Positions 12,153-24,845 of a stretch of DNA of 64,000 nucleotides are shown piece by piece; the stretch's first letter is position 1; the number at the start of each line of letters is the position of its first letter. The notes below the pieces were generated by a model. That model had not been told where the DNA came from. It made no database searches and saw nothing but the letters and a program-made list of their open reading frames with translations. Source of the stretch: Manis javanica (lineage: Eukaryota > Chordata > Mammalia > Pholidota > Manidae); assembly GCF_040802235.1 (NCBI RefSeq), contig NC_133169.1, forward strand, positions 45,143,034-45,207,033. The letters are read 5' to 3'. Both the position numbers and the translations under genes were made by a program.

Positions 12153-13073
12153 TTATGGGAAAAAAACTATTAGTTTTCTTATAGCTTCTTTTACCTGATT
12201 GTTTCTAAGACTGTAGATGATGGGATTCAAAAATGGAGGAACTATGGTATAAAATACAGAAAGAATCATGTCCTGGATGGTTTCAGATGTTACTGAAGGC
12301 TTCCGGTACACATAGACTATAGTAATGAGGAAGACAGACACCACCAGGATGTGAGGGACACACGTGGAAAAGGCCTTGCCTCGGTCTCTGGTTGGAAACT
12401 TCAGCACAGTGGAAAATATGTGAATGTAGGACATGATGATAAAGACAAAGGAGTGACCACAAACCACAACTGCAGAGATAATAAGTAAGAGGAAATTTCT
12501 GAAGGTGTCAGAGCAGGAGAGGTTAAGCAGAGAGGGGACATCACAGAAGAACTGTTGGACCACATTGGACTGACAGGAGAGCAGCTGAAATATATTACCT
12601 GTGTGTGCACCTGCATAGATAAGACCACTGAGCAGGGAATATAGAGTCATTCACAAACAGAACTGGTGGTTCATGATGACAGGGTAGTGGAGGGGCTGGC
12701 AGATGGCCACATAGCAGTCATGGGCCATGAGTGTGAGGAATGCTATTTCTACAAATGAAAAATAAATGACCAAGAATATCTGAGTTGCACATCCAGACAC
12801 TGAGATGGCCCACTTATTAGTGAGAGATTTGACACAGGCGTTGGGCGCAGTGACAGAAACACAGCACACGTCTAAGATGGACAGGTTCCTGAGGAAGAAG
12901 TACATGGGCGTGTGAAGGTTCTGGTCAATTGTGGTGGCACTGATGATAAGAATGTTCCCTGTGAGGGTGGCCAGGTACATCAGAAGGAATAGCAGGGAGA
13001 GCAGAAGCCTTATCTCCCTCTTCTCAGCAAAGCCCGTGAGGAGAAACTCAGTCACTGTGGTGAAATTGGTCAT
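12153..13073 (-). pseudogene. Olfactory receptor, family 14-like, single nonsense codon (OR-B)
   Basis: Read on the minus strand from the ATG at 13,073, the frame stays open for 140 codons, meets one TGA at 12,653-12,651, and continues in the same frame for 165 more codons to the natural stop at 12,153. Without that codon the receptor would be about 306 residues with all landmarks: NFT sequon at 3-5, TM1 Gly-Asn, PMYFFL, SY in TM5, KAFSTC and NPIIYSLRN. The stop falls just before TM4; OR-D has Gln there (CAA), OR-A has Trp. The DRY motif is DCY, shared with OR-D. The codon after the stop is ATG, but a protein beginning in TM4 would not be a working receptor. A functional allele in other individuals is possible, since no other lesion is seen. 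Confidence 0.92.
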
Positions 13074-13090
13074 TTTCAGGAAATGATGTT

Positions 13091-13115
13091 TGACCTAGAA
13101 AACAACAGGGTTCAA
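13091..13115 (-). promoter_or_regulatory. Putative 3' splice acceptor of OR-B
   Basis: On the minus strand the text gttgttttctag ends with AG at 13,096-13,095, 21 bases before the start codon, identical in form to the OR-D acceptor. See OR-A acceptor for the reasoning. Confidence 0.55.
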
Positions 13116-13404
13116 CAATGAAAAGTATGATTCATAGAAAAAGTTTATAAAATATATTAAATATCTTATTTTCAAGTGTTTCTTTCTATTTTATAAAATT
13201 GGCCTTCATGCATAGGAAATACCCTTCATTACTCATATTTACATATGCTAAGTTTTTTACCACTTTTGAATAATTAACATGGCAAAATGCTTCAGTTGTG
13301 GTTTTCCAATCCCTTGCTGATTATATTTAGTGTTCATACTCTATAAATAATATACATCCTATTAGCATTATTATTTTAAGAAATAATTTATCAATTCAAA
13401 TACA

Positions 13405-14275
13405 AGTTTTGTTTTCTTTTTGGTATCATTCATCTACAATTATATGAGCAATATTGTAGTTACTAGATTCTCCCCACTATCAAGTCCCCACCACATATCC
13501 CATTATAGTCACTGCCCATCAGCATAGTAAGATGCTATAGAATCACTACTTGTCTTCTCTGGGCTATACTGCCTTCCCCATGACCAACCCCTACATTTTG
13601 TGTGCTAATTTTAATGCCCATTATTCCCCTTCTCTCTTCCTTCCCACCCACCCTCCCCAGTCCCTTTCCCTTTGGTAACTTAGTCCATTCTTGGGTTCTA
13701 TGAGTCTGCTGCTGTTTTGTTCCTTCATTTTTTGCTTTGTTCTTATACTCCATAGATGAATGAAATCATTTGGCACTTGTCTTTCTCAACCTGACTTATT
13801 TCACTGAGCATAACACCCTCTAGCTCCACCCGTGTTGTTTCAAATGGTAGGATTTGTTTTCTTCTTATAGCTGAACATTGTGTATATGTACCACATCTCC
13901 TTTATCCATCCATCTACTGATGGACACTTAGGTTGCTTTCATTTCTTGTCTACTGTAAATAGTGCTGCAACAAACATAGGGGTACATATGTCCTCTTGAA
14001 ATTGGGCTCCTGCATTCTTAGGGTAAATTCCTAGAAGTGGAATTACTGGGTCAAATAATATTTCTATTTTTAGTTTTTTGAGAAACCTCCACACTGCTTT
14101 CCACAATGGTTGAAGTAATTTACACTCCCACCAGCAGTGCAGGAGGGTTCCACTTTCTCCACATCCTTGCCAGCATTTGTTGTTGTTTGTCTTTTGGATG
14201 CTGGCCATCCTTACTGGTGTGAGGTCACACCTCATTGTGGTTTTAATTTGCATTTCTCTGATAATTAGCAATTTA
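13405..14275 (-). mobile_element. 5' truncated L1 (antisense)
   Basis: On the minus strand this ends with an L1 3' UTR closely like that of the full-length copy at 21,290-21,620 (agtagtgattctatagcatc, then ggtatc before the tail at about 13,420). The far end holds a short tail of ORF2 (open frame 14,271-13,939). The right arm near 47,860-47,900 reads across the site without it, so it inserted after the inverted duplication. Exact ends are approximate: the far-side junction, 14,262-14,310, is not clean. Confidence 0.75.
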
Positions 14276-14389
14276 ATTTTTATTTAAGTGTAGATTATAT
14301 ACAATACTATCTTGTTTTCAAGTATAGGAAATTAGGAAATAATGTTTTGACAGTTGTATACATTATTAAATCCTAACCCCAAATGGTGT

Positions 14390-15115
14390 AGTTACTATTA
14401 ACATAGAAAGATGCTACAGAACTATTGACTATATTCTTTGTGCTGTACTTTCATGCCCATGACTAATTTATATTGTGATTGAGATTTTGTGCCTCTTATC
14501 CCCTTCACCTCTTTCAACAACCCAATTCAAATATGTTTATATATATGTAACATCTATATTTATATATTTAAATCTATAATAAGTGAATGAGGATGTGGTA
14601 TATGTATAAAGTGGAATATTAGCCATGAATTAGAATGAAATTCTGCCATTTGTAACATATGGATGATACTAGAGGGTATTATGTAATGTGAAATAAGTCA
14701 GACAGAGAAAGAGAAATACCATATAATTTCTCTTTGTGAAATTATACCAATAATTTCACTTACATGTGGATTCTCAAAAGCAAAACAAGGAAACAAACAA
14801 ACAACCAGAAACACATTTATATATAAAGAGAACTAACTGCTAGTTGCTGGGGTAGATGGGGGAGGAGAATGGGTGAAGTAAATCAGGATGATTAAGAGGC
14901 ACATCTTCCAGTTACAAAATAAATAAATCTCATGAACATTTACAGCATAGGCATTATAGCCAATAATATTATCATAAACTTGTCTGGTGGCAGGTGTTAA
15001 CTAGAACTATCAAGGCTATCATTTCAATACATGTAAAACAATCACATCACTATTTTGCACACCTGAAACTAATGTAATATTGTATGTAAATACTAACTCC
15101 ATGAAAATAAGGAGA
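14390..15115 (+). mobile_element. Older L1 3'-end remnant (sense), shared by both arms
   Basis: Typical L1 3' text (gagggtattatgtaatgtga, ctagttgctggggtagatgg, then cacctgaaactaatgtaata). The inverted counterpart is at 47,130-47,780, so the insertion predates the arm duplication. Confidence 0.65.
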
Positions 15116-16449
15116 CACATTAACATGAATAATACACCCCAAATACTTTGCAATATTTTAATAATGCATTCATCATAGTTATAAAACATATTGTAAGATA
15201 TTTAGTTATCTACTAACATGATTTTCAATGCTTATATATTTACTCATAAATAACTCTAAATGTGATTACACTATCTACTGCCTTACATTAATAAATTTCA
15301 TACAGGTCTAAATTAATAAACCAGTACACACCTGTGAGAAATGCAAGCTAATGTCAATCATATAACATTTTTTTTATTGATTACTCAAAATCACTAAAGA
15401 ACTATTCAAGCCCTGAGGTTTTATTGGAAGAATAAAAATATCTTTAAGTGCCTTATTTCAATGAGAAAATAATACATAAAATATTTTTTTCTCATTTTCA
15501 TTTGTATGTATTCAAAAATTCATATATTTGCATCTTCCTTATTTGTGTTTAATAAGTATTTAAAAATTCAGAAATTCATGAGTCCTAACAAAAAGTAGAC
15601 AATGTGTAATACTTTCTTCGTTTTAAAATAATTACACAGGAGGCAGAGCCAAGATGGCAGCATGAGTAGGACAGTGGGAATCTCCTCCCAAAAACATATA
15701 TTTTTGAAAATAAATACAACTAATCCTAAAAGAGAGACCAGAAGACACAGGACAACAGCCAGACCACGTCCACACCTGCAAGAACCCAGCGCCTGGTGAA
15801 AGGGCTAAGATACAAGCCACAGCCCAGCAAGACCTGAGGCCCCTCACCGCAGCTCCCAGCGGGAGGAGAGGAGTTGGAGCGGAGAGGGAGAGGGAGGTCA
15901 AGACTGTTGAACACCCAGCCCCAGCCATCCACACCATAGCGTAGACACAGTGCATGCGTGGGGTGCTGGATACCAGGGGAAAAGGACAGTAAGACCTTTG
16001 AGTGGGTCCCGAAGCTGGCACCCCTTTGACAAAGAAAAGCAAGTGCTTTTTGAGAGTCTTAAATGGACAGCTTCCCCACAGCTGGATGGAAGCATCACGG
16101 TTCACAGTCCAGCAGCTGGAAAATTCAGGGAACTCTGGGCACACTAACCCCCTGGGCAACATCTCTGTGACCCCACACAGAGGTTAACAGCCAAACAGCC
16201 CCCCGTCCATTACCCCTCTGGGGCACCACCATAGTAGAGCAGCAGCTGAAGCTGGCCATGCCCACAGCAAGGGAGCTTCCTCCATACCAGCCGGGCAAGA
16301 TACAAAGACCGAGTCTACATGCAATTGCACAAAACAAGATACTAGGGGACAAAGTTGTCCCAGTAAAGAAAGGCCAGGAGCCAAGTGGAAAGAGTCTTGA
16401 CTCTCCCAGCTGATAGATGCGTCTATAACACTCCACTGCAACTATCAAC

Positions 16450-17301
16450 ATGAAAAGGCAAAAAAATTTGATCCAGACAAGACTAACCCAGACAGCTTCG
16501 ACATCTTCCACTGAGAAAGAACCTGGGGTGATAGATTTAACCAGTCTTCCTAAAAAACAATTCAAAACAAAAGTCATAACCATGCTGATGGACTTTCAGA
16601 GAAATATGCAAGAACTAAGGAAGGAGAATACAGAAATAAAACAAGCTCTGGAAGGACTTCAAAACAGAATGGACGAGATGCAAGAGACCATTAATGGACT
16701 AGAAAACAGAGAACAGGAATGCAGAGAAGCTGATGCAGAGAGAGATAAAAGGATCTCCAGGAATGAAAGAATTTTAAGAGAACTGTGTGACCAATTGAAA
16801 TGGAACAATATCCGAATTACAGGGGTACCAGAGGAAGAAGAGAGAGAAAAAGGGATAGACAGTGTCTTTGAAAAAATAATTGCTGAAAACTTCTCCAAAC
16901 TAGGGGAGGAAATGGCCTCTCAGACCACAGAGGTACACAGAACTCCCATGACAAGGGATCCAAGGAGGGCAACACCAAGACACATAATAATTAAAATGGC
17001 AACAATCAAAGACAAGGACAAAGTATTAAAGGCAGCCACAGAGAACAAAAATGTTACCTACAAAGGAAAACCCATCAGGCTATCATCAGACTTCTCAACA
17101 GAAACCCTACAGGCCAGAAGAGAATGGCATGATATACTCAATGCAATGAAACAGAAGGGCCTCGAACCAAGACTACTGTATCCAGCACGAATATCATTTA
17201 AATATGAAGGAGGGATTAAACAATTCCCAGACAAGCAAAAGTTGAGCAAATTTGCCTCCCACAAACCACCTCTACAGGGCATCATACAGGGACTGCTCTA
17301 G
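16450..17301 (+). CDS. L1 ORF1p, intact reading frame
   Basis: A 283-residue RNA-binding chaperone of the L1 ribonucleoprotein. A basic N-terminus is followed by a coiled coil (about residues 45-108, used for trimerisation), an RRM-like domain (about 115-210, with NIRITGVPEEEER at its start and RHIIIKMA near its end) and the C-terminal domain to IQGLL. No stop or frameshift is present, in contrast with the ORF2 that follows. It is a mobile-element protein, not a host gene. Whether it is expressed depends on the 5' UTR, which seems complete. Confidence 0.9.
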   Translation: MKRQKNLIQTRLTQTASTSSTEKEPGVIDLTSLPKKQFKTKVITMLMDFQRNMQELRKENTEIKQALEGLQNRMDEMQETINGLENREQECREADAERDKRISRNERILRELCDQLKWNNIRITGVPEEEEREKGIDSVFEKIIAENFSKLGEEMASQTTEVHRTPMTRDPRRATPRHIIIKMATIKDKDKVLKAATENKNVTYKGKPIRLSSDFSTETLQARREWHDILNAMKQKGLEPRLLYPARISFKYEGGIKQFPDKQKLSKFASHKPPLQGIIQGLL

Positions 17302-17496
17302 ACGGGAGCACTCCTAAAAAGAGCACAGAAGAAAACACCCAACATATAAAGAAGGGAGGAGAAGGAATAAGAAGGGAGAGAAATAAAGAATCATCAGACC
17401 ATGTTTATAATAGCTCAATAAGCAAGTTAAGTTAGACAGTCAGATAGTAAAGAAGCTAACCTTGAAACTTTGTTAACCACAAACTTAAAGCCTGCA

Positions 17497-20400
17497 ATGG
17501 AAATAAGTACATACCTTTCAATAATCACCCTAAATGTAAATGGATGGAATGCACCAATCAAAAGACACAGAGTAATAGAATGGATAAAAAAGCAAGACCC
17601 ATCCATATGCTGCCTTCAAGAGACTCACCTCAAACCCAAAGACATGCACAGACTTAAAGTCAAGGGATGGAAAAAGATATTTCATGCAAACAAGAGAGAA
17701 AAAAGCAGGTGTTGCAATACTAGTATCAGACAAAATAGACTTCAAAATAAAGAAAGTAACAAAAGATACAGAAGGACATTAAATAATGATAAAGGGCTCA
17801 ATCCAACAAGAGGATGTAACTATTATAAATATATATGCACCCAATACAGGAGCACCAACAAATGTGAAACAAGTACTAACAGAACTAAAGGAGGAAATAG
17901 AATGCAATGCATTCATTCTGGGAGACTTCAACACACCACTCACTCAAAGGACAGATCCACCAGACAGAAAATAAGTAAGGACACAGAGGCACTGAACAAC
18001 ACACTAGAACAGATGGACCTAATAGACATCTACAGAACTCTACACCCAAAAGCAACAGGATACACATTCTTCTCAAGTGCATATGGAACATTCTCCAGAA
18101 TAGACCATATACTAGGCCACAAAAAGAGCCTCAGTAAATTCCAAAAGGTTGAAATCCTACCAACCAACTTTTCAGACCACAAAGGCATAAAACTAGAAAT
18201 AAATTGTACAAAGAAAGCAAAAAGGCTCACAAATACATGGAGGCTTAACAACACGCTCCTAAATAATCAATGGATCAATAACCAAATCAAAATGGAGATC
18301 CAGCAATAAATGGAAACAAATGACAACAACAACACAAAGCCCCAACTACTGTGGGATACAGCAAAAGCAGTCTTAAGAGGAAAGTATATAGCAATCCAGG
18401 CATATTTAAAGAAGGAAGAACAATCCCAAATGAATGGTCTAATGTCGCAATTATCAAAATTGGAAAAAGAAGAAAAAATGAAGCCTAAGGTCAGCAGAAG
18501 GAGGGACATAATAAAGATCAGAGAAGAAATAAACAAAATTGAGAAGAATAAAACAATAGCAAAAATCAATGAAACCAAGAGCTAGTTCTTTGAGAAAATA
18601 AACAAAATAGATAAAACTCTAGCCAGACTTATTATTAAGAGGAAAAGATAGTCAACACAAATCAACAGAATCAGAAATGAGAAAGGAAAAATCATGACGG
18701 ACCCCACAGAATTACAAAGAATTATTAGAGAGTTCTATGAAAACGTATATACCAACAAGCTGGGAAACCTAGGAGAAATGGACAACTTCCTAGAATAATA
18801 CAACCTTCCAAGACTGACCCAGAAAGATACAGAAAATCTGAACAGACCAATTACCAGCAACAAAATTGAATTGGCAATCAAAAAACTACCCAAGGAAAAA
18901 AAACCCGGGCCAGATGGGTATACCTCGAAAATTTATCAGACATACAGAGAAGACATAATACCCATTCTCCTTAAATTTTTCCAAAAAATAGAAGAGGAGG
19001 GAATACTCCCAAACTCATTCTATGAAGCTAACATCACCCTAATACAAAAACCAGGCAAAGACCCCACCAAAAAAAAAAATTACAGACCAATATCCCTGAT
19101 GAATGTAAATGCAAAAATACTCAGTAAAATATTAGCAAACCGAATTCAAAAATATATCAAAAGGATCATACACCATGACCAAATGGGATTCATCCCAGGG
19201 ATGCAAGGATGGTACAACATTCAAAAATCCATCAACATTATCCACCACATCAATAAAAAGAAGGACAAAAACCACGTGATCATCTCCATAGTTGCTGAAA
19301 AAGCATTTGACAAAATTCAACATCCATTCATGATAAAAAATCTCAGCAAAATGGGTATAGAGGGCAAGTACCTCAACATAATAAAGGCCATATATGATAA
19401 ACCCACAGCCAACATCATACTGAACAGCGAGAAGCTGAAAGCTTTTCCTCTGAGATCAGGAACAAGACAGGAATGCCCACTCTCCCCACTGTTATTTAAC
19501 ATAGTACTGGAGGTCCTAGCCATGGCAGTTAGACAAAAAAAAAAAAGAAATACAAGGAATCCAGATAGGTAAAGAATAAGTTAATCTGTCACTATTTGCA
19601 GATAACATGATATTGTACATAAAAAACCCTAAAGACTCCACTCCAAAACTACTAGAGCTAATATCAGAATTCAGCAAAGTTGCAGGATACAAAATTAACA
19701 CACAGAAATCTGTAGCTTTCCTATACACTAACAATAAACTAATAGAAAGAGAAATCAGGAAGACAATTCCATTCACAATAGCATCAAAAGGAATAAAGTA
19801 TCTAGGAATAAACCTAACCAAGGAAGTGAAAGACCTATACCCTGAAAACTACAAGACGTCTTAAGAGAAATTAAAGAGGTCGCTAAGAAATGGAAACTCA
19901 TCCCATGCTCCTGGCTAGGAAGAATTAATATCGTCAAAATGGCCATCCTGCCCAAAGCAATATACAGGTTTGATGCAATCCCTATGAAACAACCATCAGC
20001 ATTCTCCAATGAACTGGAACAAAGAGTTCAAAAATTCATATGGAAACTCCAAAGACCCCGAATAGCTAAAGCAATCTTGAAAAGGAAGAATAAAGTGGGG
20101 GGTGGGGTGTACTACAAAGACACAGTAATCTAGACAATTTGGTACTGGCACAAGAACAGAGCCACAGACCAATGGAACAGAATAGAGACTCCAAACATTA
20201 ACCCAAACATATTTGATCAAATAATATTTGATAAAGAGGCCATGGACATACAATGGGGAAATGACAGTCTCTTCAACAGATGGTGCTGGCAAAACTGGAC
20301 AGCTACATGTAAGAGAATGAAACTGGATCACTGTCTAACCTCATACACAAAAGTAAATTCGAAATGGATCGAAGACTTGAATGTAAGTCACAAAACCATA

Positions 20401-21282
20401 AAACTCTTAGAAAAAAGCATAGGCAAAAAACTTTGAGACATAAACATGAGTGACCTCTTCTTGAACATATCTCCCTGGGCTAGTGAAATAAATGCAAAAA
20501 TGAACAAATGGGACTATAGCCAGCTGAAAAGCTTCTGTACAGCAAAGGACACCATCAACAGAACAAAAAGGTATCCAGAGTATGTTAGAATATATTCTTA
20601 AATGACAGATCCGATAAAGGGTTGACATCCAAAATATATAAAGAGCTCACACACCTCAACAAACAAAAAGCAAATAATCCAATTAAAAAATGGGCAGAGC
20701 AGCTGAATAGACAGTTCTCTAAAGAAGAAATTCAGATAGTCAACAGACACATGAAAAGATGCTCCACATTGCTTGTCATCAGAGAAATGCAAATTAAAAC
20801 CACAATGAGATATCATCTCACACCAGTAAGGATGGCTACCATCCAAAAGACAAACAACAGCAAATGTTGGCGAGGTTGTGGTGGGAATATAAATTAGTTC
20901 AACCATTGTGGAAAGCAGTATGGAGGTTCCTCAAAATGCTCAAAATAGAATTACCATTTGACCCAGGAATTCCACTTCTAGGAATTTACCCCAAGGATGC
21001 AGCACTCCTGTTTGAAAATGACAGATGCACGCCTATGTTTATCGCAGCACTATTTACAATATGGAAGCCAAGATATGGAAGCAACCTAAATGTCCATCAG
21101 TAGATGAATGGATAAAGAATATGTGGTACATATACACAATGGAATATTACTCAGCCATAAGAAAAAAACAAATCCTACCATTTGTAACAACATGGATGGA
21201 GCTAGAGGGTATTATGCTCAGTGAAATAAGCCAGGCAGAGAAAGACAAGTACCACATGATTTCACTCATATGTGGAGTATAA
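17497..21282 (+). pseudogene. L1 ORF2 (endonuclease-reverse transcriptase), multiply broken
   Basis: The start is taken at 17,497; an in-frame ATG at 17,470 is also possible. Endonuclease motifs are visible across frames: LNVNG and CLQETH in the first, GDFNTPL in the second (17,786 on), RIDHIL and SDHKG after a further shift. Frameshifts occur near 17,705 and 17,950, a TAA at 18,307, a TAG at 18,583, and a shift in an A-run near 19,540. In the reverse transcriptase both catalytic aspartate positions are changed: the first motif reads SIVAEKAFD (Val codon 19,291-19,293) and the second FADN (Asn codon 19,614-19,616). The C-terminal part continues in pieces to 21,282. The element cannot mobilise itself. 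Confidence 0.9.
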
Positions 21283-21649
21283 GAACAAAAGGAAACTGAA
21301 GGAACAAAACAGCAGTAGAAGCACAGAACCCAAGAACGGACTAATAGTTACCAAAGGGAAAGGGACTGGGGAGGACGGGAGGGAAGGGAGGGATAAGGGT
21401 GGGCAAAAAAGAAAGGGGGCATTACGATTAGCATGTATAGTGTGTGGGGGGCACGGGGAGGGCTGTACAGCACAGAGAAGACAAGTAGTGATTTTACAGC
21501 ATCTTACTATGTTGATGGACAGTGACTGTGAATGGGGATGTGCGGGGGACTTGGTGAAGGGGGGAGCCTAGTAAACATAATGTTTATGTAATTGTACATT
21601 AATGATACCAAAATAAAATTCCAAAAAAATAAATAAAATGATTACATGG

Positions 21650-24200
21650 AATGTTAAGATACATGTTTAAAACCTTCAACATGTCATAGAACTACAGACA
21701 TTTTGATTTTTACATTAAACCACATTCCATTTGTATCTCCTACAAAATTAAGAAATTGTTCACTAGTTTGTATTGATTGAACTTTATTGATGCACTCTTT
21801 GAAGTAATGAAAAATTACTTCAACACTTCTCAATGTTTATAATTGGCATTAGTTAATGTATTTGAACATGGGGAAAGTTGATTTAATCATTTGTAATCTT
21901 TAGCCTTTGAACTCCATCAATTTTAAGCTTTAAAAGAAGTATTGCATATCCATCCTTTGAAAAAAATAAATGTGGCTATATGAAATGTGTAATTCTTTTA
22001 TATTTACTAAACACTGACTTAAAAAGGAAAACATTTTAAATGGTCTCCATCAATATTTCTGGAATTTAAAGATATTCTATTTTTGTCTTACAGCTATATA
22101 TCTTTCATTTCTACTTAGTCTTTGTTTTATTTACAACTCCACCTTTTCTTTTTTCACCTCTAAATTTTCTTTAAAAATTCACACATCTCCATCCAAAGTG
22201 GGTTTAATACAGACTACATTTTTATAGTTTTATTATTCAAAAATAAATTAAATATATATTTTGCTAAAAATTGAAGGGCTTTGTAAAGAAATAGGAGAAT
22301 TTTTGTTTGTTGATGTGACCTGAGGTCTGAATTAAGAATAATATAGTTGTTTATACATGCTTTTTCCCACATCTGATTCCTAAATCTCCCTTTTGCTTAA
22401 CACTCTATTATCCAGTTTTTTATGAGACATGTGAATGAAAAATGGAGTAAATTACAAAATTAATTTTCAAGTAGCATTTTTGTTGAAGTAAATAATTACC
22501 TTTGAGATATTGCATGTGCTTTTTAGCATTGTGACTCATATTTTCAAATACTTCTAATTGTATTTACATGCACAACGATATAGATGGGCATGTATATATA
22601 CATGCATATATATTTATATTCATAGTACTACTTAGTAGATACACTTAAATGATTTTTAAAGATCTATGTATGTTGATGGTCAAGAAAAAAAAAAGAATAA
22701 GTGATCCATTTTTTCTCTATAAATTTCCTCAGTTCCAGATTCAAAAAGCATAACTTTTCATGTGTCAGACTCCCTGCCTGCAGTAAATAAGATTCAATAC
22801 CAAATCATGATTTGGTGAAAGAGGAAGTGTACCTTTTATTATCATTAAATAAATTTAAACTTTTAATAATTTATGAAAGTTATATAAATTAACTAAGATA
22901 AAGTTTATTTTGTAGACCTCTACAGAAATATAATGAGTGATGACAGCAATGATTTAAAAGCTTAATGTTGGAAATTAGTAGTAATACTTAATATGCCTAA
23001 ATTCTTTAATGGATTTACCTTAAAAAGGCAATACTTGCTCAGTAAATATTTATAGTGTGGATAATGATATATTTACTTGTAATGTATTTTGATAGCAAGT
23101 ATGCCTAATCTAGAAAAAATGTTAAAGTTACTGGATACAAAAATATACAACACATTGTGTTTAATATTTAATCAGGATATTTAGTTTCTTGCATCTAAGA
23201 ATTTGGACTTAAAACATCCATTTCTACACTTCATTCGTGACCTACTAGAAAAGAATGCATAAGTGTATCATGAGATGAAATAAGTTACAAATAAATTATG
23301 AATTCCTTTACTTTCTTTGATTCTTTAATAAGGTCCAATTTGGAATTTTAATTTGAGTTTTCTGGTAACGAACCAATTCAAGGGAGCAGGTTTAAGGAAA
23401 ACATTAAGCCTGTATTAGAGTTGTTTAGCTTTTTCGATATAATCATATATTTAAAAACACATCCTCATTTATTTATTAAAGTGGAGTTGAGAAACAATAT
23501 TTGTTTCAATATTATACAATCTTCATGGTTTTGACAGCTTTCTACCTCATTAAAAATCACTTATCTTTTAATTTAAATGAGTCCTACAGAAGAATGTTCA
23601 TTAAAAAAAATATTTTAACTATAACAGGAATTCTGAAAAGGAAGGGAACTAAGAAAATCCCTGAGATTCAGTTACTCAAAGTATACACTTGCATTATTGT
23701 TGGTAAAATGGAAGTCTACTGTGCAAAAAGTATTTCTAATATATTACTAAAATGTTTTTATAAATTAGTATTACCTTTTTATGTATTGTTTGAATATTAT
23801 TAATTTCAAATATGGATATATTCCAAATGTTTTATACAATTTTTACCTTAATATTGATACCATTCTTAGTCTTATCTAAACTTATATATGACAGTTCTAT
23901 ATATTTTCCACATAAAATGGTAAATAAATGTTTGAAAACACTGATTTTAAAACAATAGTGACAGCATAGGAAACAAATACCAGCTATGGATTATTGTTTT
24001 AGATTTAGATGGTCTAGCACACTGCAATATCACTATTATGGCAAAAGAAATTATAGCAACTATAAAGTATTTGAAAGGTATTTTCTAGATGTGTGACATT
24101 GCATTGATACTCTGCTTATCTGTCGAATTGTAACCATGTCCACTTTAAAAACAGAAATAAAGTCCTCAAATGAAGCAAAAATTGCAGAGAAATGAGACTG
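21650..24200. other. AT-rich duplicated DNA, no gene
   Basis: Noncoding DNA collinear with 42,850-45,440 in reverse complement and with 60,460-62,240 in the third copy. A matching stretch also occurs in the OR-A unit (for example 515-600 with 22,045-22,140). The open frame at 23,501-23,803 is not maintained in the other copies. Confidence 0.65.
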
Positions 24201-24249
24201 TGAATTGACGGATGGTTAGTGGAAAGACGATGATAGGAAAGTCAGAGCA

Positions 24250-24440
24250 CTTACCCCTGGGTACGATATGCTCGTAATCGAGGAGGAACATCAACCTCCA
24301 TTATGAGTTTCTCAAAATCAATATTTTTTAAACAGTTTACATAGATTTTCCTATTGAGACAGAATTTTATAAATTTTATCAGAAAAAAATGTAGTCTTTA
24401 GGTTGTGGAAAAGGCCAATCATGGTTTGCTTTATATGCAA
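24250..24440 (-). promoter_or_regulatory. Putative TATA box, noncoding exon 1 and splice donor for OR-B
   Basis: On the minus strand a TATAAA at 24,435-24,430 is followed, about 175 bases on, by a donor-like ccaggggtaag with GT at 24,254-24,253. The same layout is at 42,607-42,787 upstream of OR-D (about 171 bases). In both cases the strand matches the OR. The inferred intron would run to the acceptor at 13,095, 11.2 kb, over half of it later L1 insertions. Promoter activity is inference only. Confidence 0.35.
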
Positions 24441-24800
24441 AATGGACCCACCTGTGACATCAACTGCAAAGACTCTGGGAATAGCCTTACAATTCAGGGT
24501 TGGCCTGCTGCCCATGAGTAATTTTAAGCAGGTAATGATCTCTACAGACCAGGTTAGTGTAGTGAGATTAAAGGAGGAGAATTGAGACAATGACTGAATA
24601 CCTAGGTATGGTATCATATATGAGTGTGTGTATGTGATGACTGAGCGAATAACAGAAAGAAATTAGTGAACATATGTGTCTCCTCATCATTAAATAGATG
24701 CAAAGGGGAATATGAATGGATTTCATAGATAATATTATATATTCTTTCTATAACATATATATATACATGGTTTTCTATATATTAATATGTATGGTATATA

Positions 24801-24845
24801 TATCATATCATATCATATCATATCATAACATATCATATCATATAT
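24801..24845. repeat. Pentanucleotide (ATATC/TCATA)n tract
   Basis: About nine repeats of a TCATA unit within a very AT-rich region (24,730-24,970). The right-arm counterpart (about 41,460-41,660) is TA-rich without the pentamer. Confidence 0.85.

Larger units (their letters stand above)
15640..21634 (+). mobile_element. Full-length L1 retrotransposon
   Basis: A 6.0-kb element with all parts in order: 5' UTR from 15,640 (ggaggcagagccaagatggc), ORF1 16,450-17,301, spacer, decayed ORF2 to 21,282, a G-rich 3' UTR and an A-rich tail with AATAAA. Target-site duplications are 15,625-15,639 and 21,635-21,649 (15 bases, three mismatches). The unoccupied target is preserved at 45,447-45,461 in the right arm and at 62,243-62,257 in the third copy, so the insertion postdates both duplications. 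It lies antisense within the inferred intron of OR-B. Confidence 0.93.

Noticed and set aside
12153-12650. Re-initiation at the ATG directly after the OR-B stop
   Set aside because: The product would start at TM4 and lack the first three helices and the DRY region, so a working receptor is not plausible.
15632-16583. Several open frames of 60-176 codons on both strands
   Set aside because: All lie in or antisense to the L1 5' UTR and ORF1; they are shadows of the L1.
23501-23803. 100-codon plus-strand frame
   Set aside because: AT-rich DNA with biased composition; the mirror copy near 43,300-43,600 does not keep the frame.
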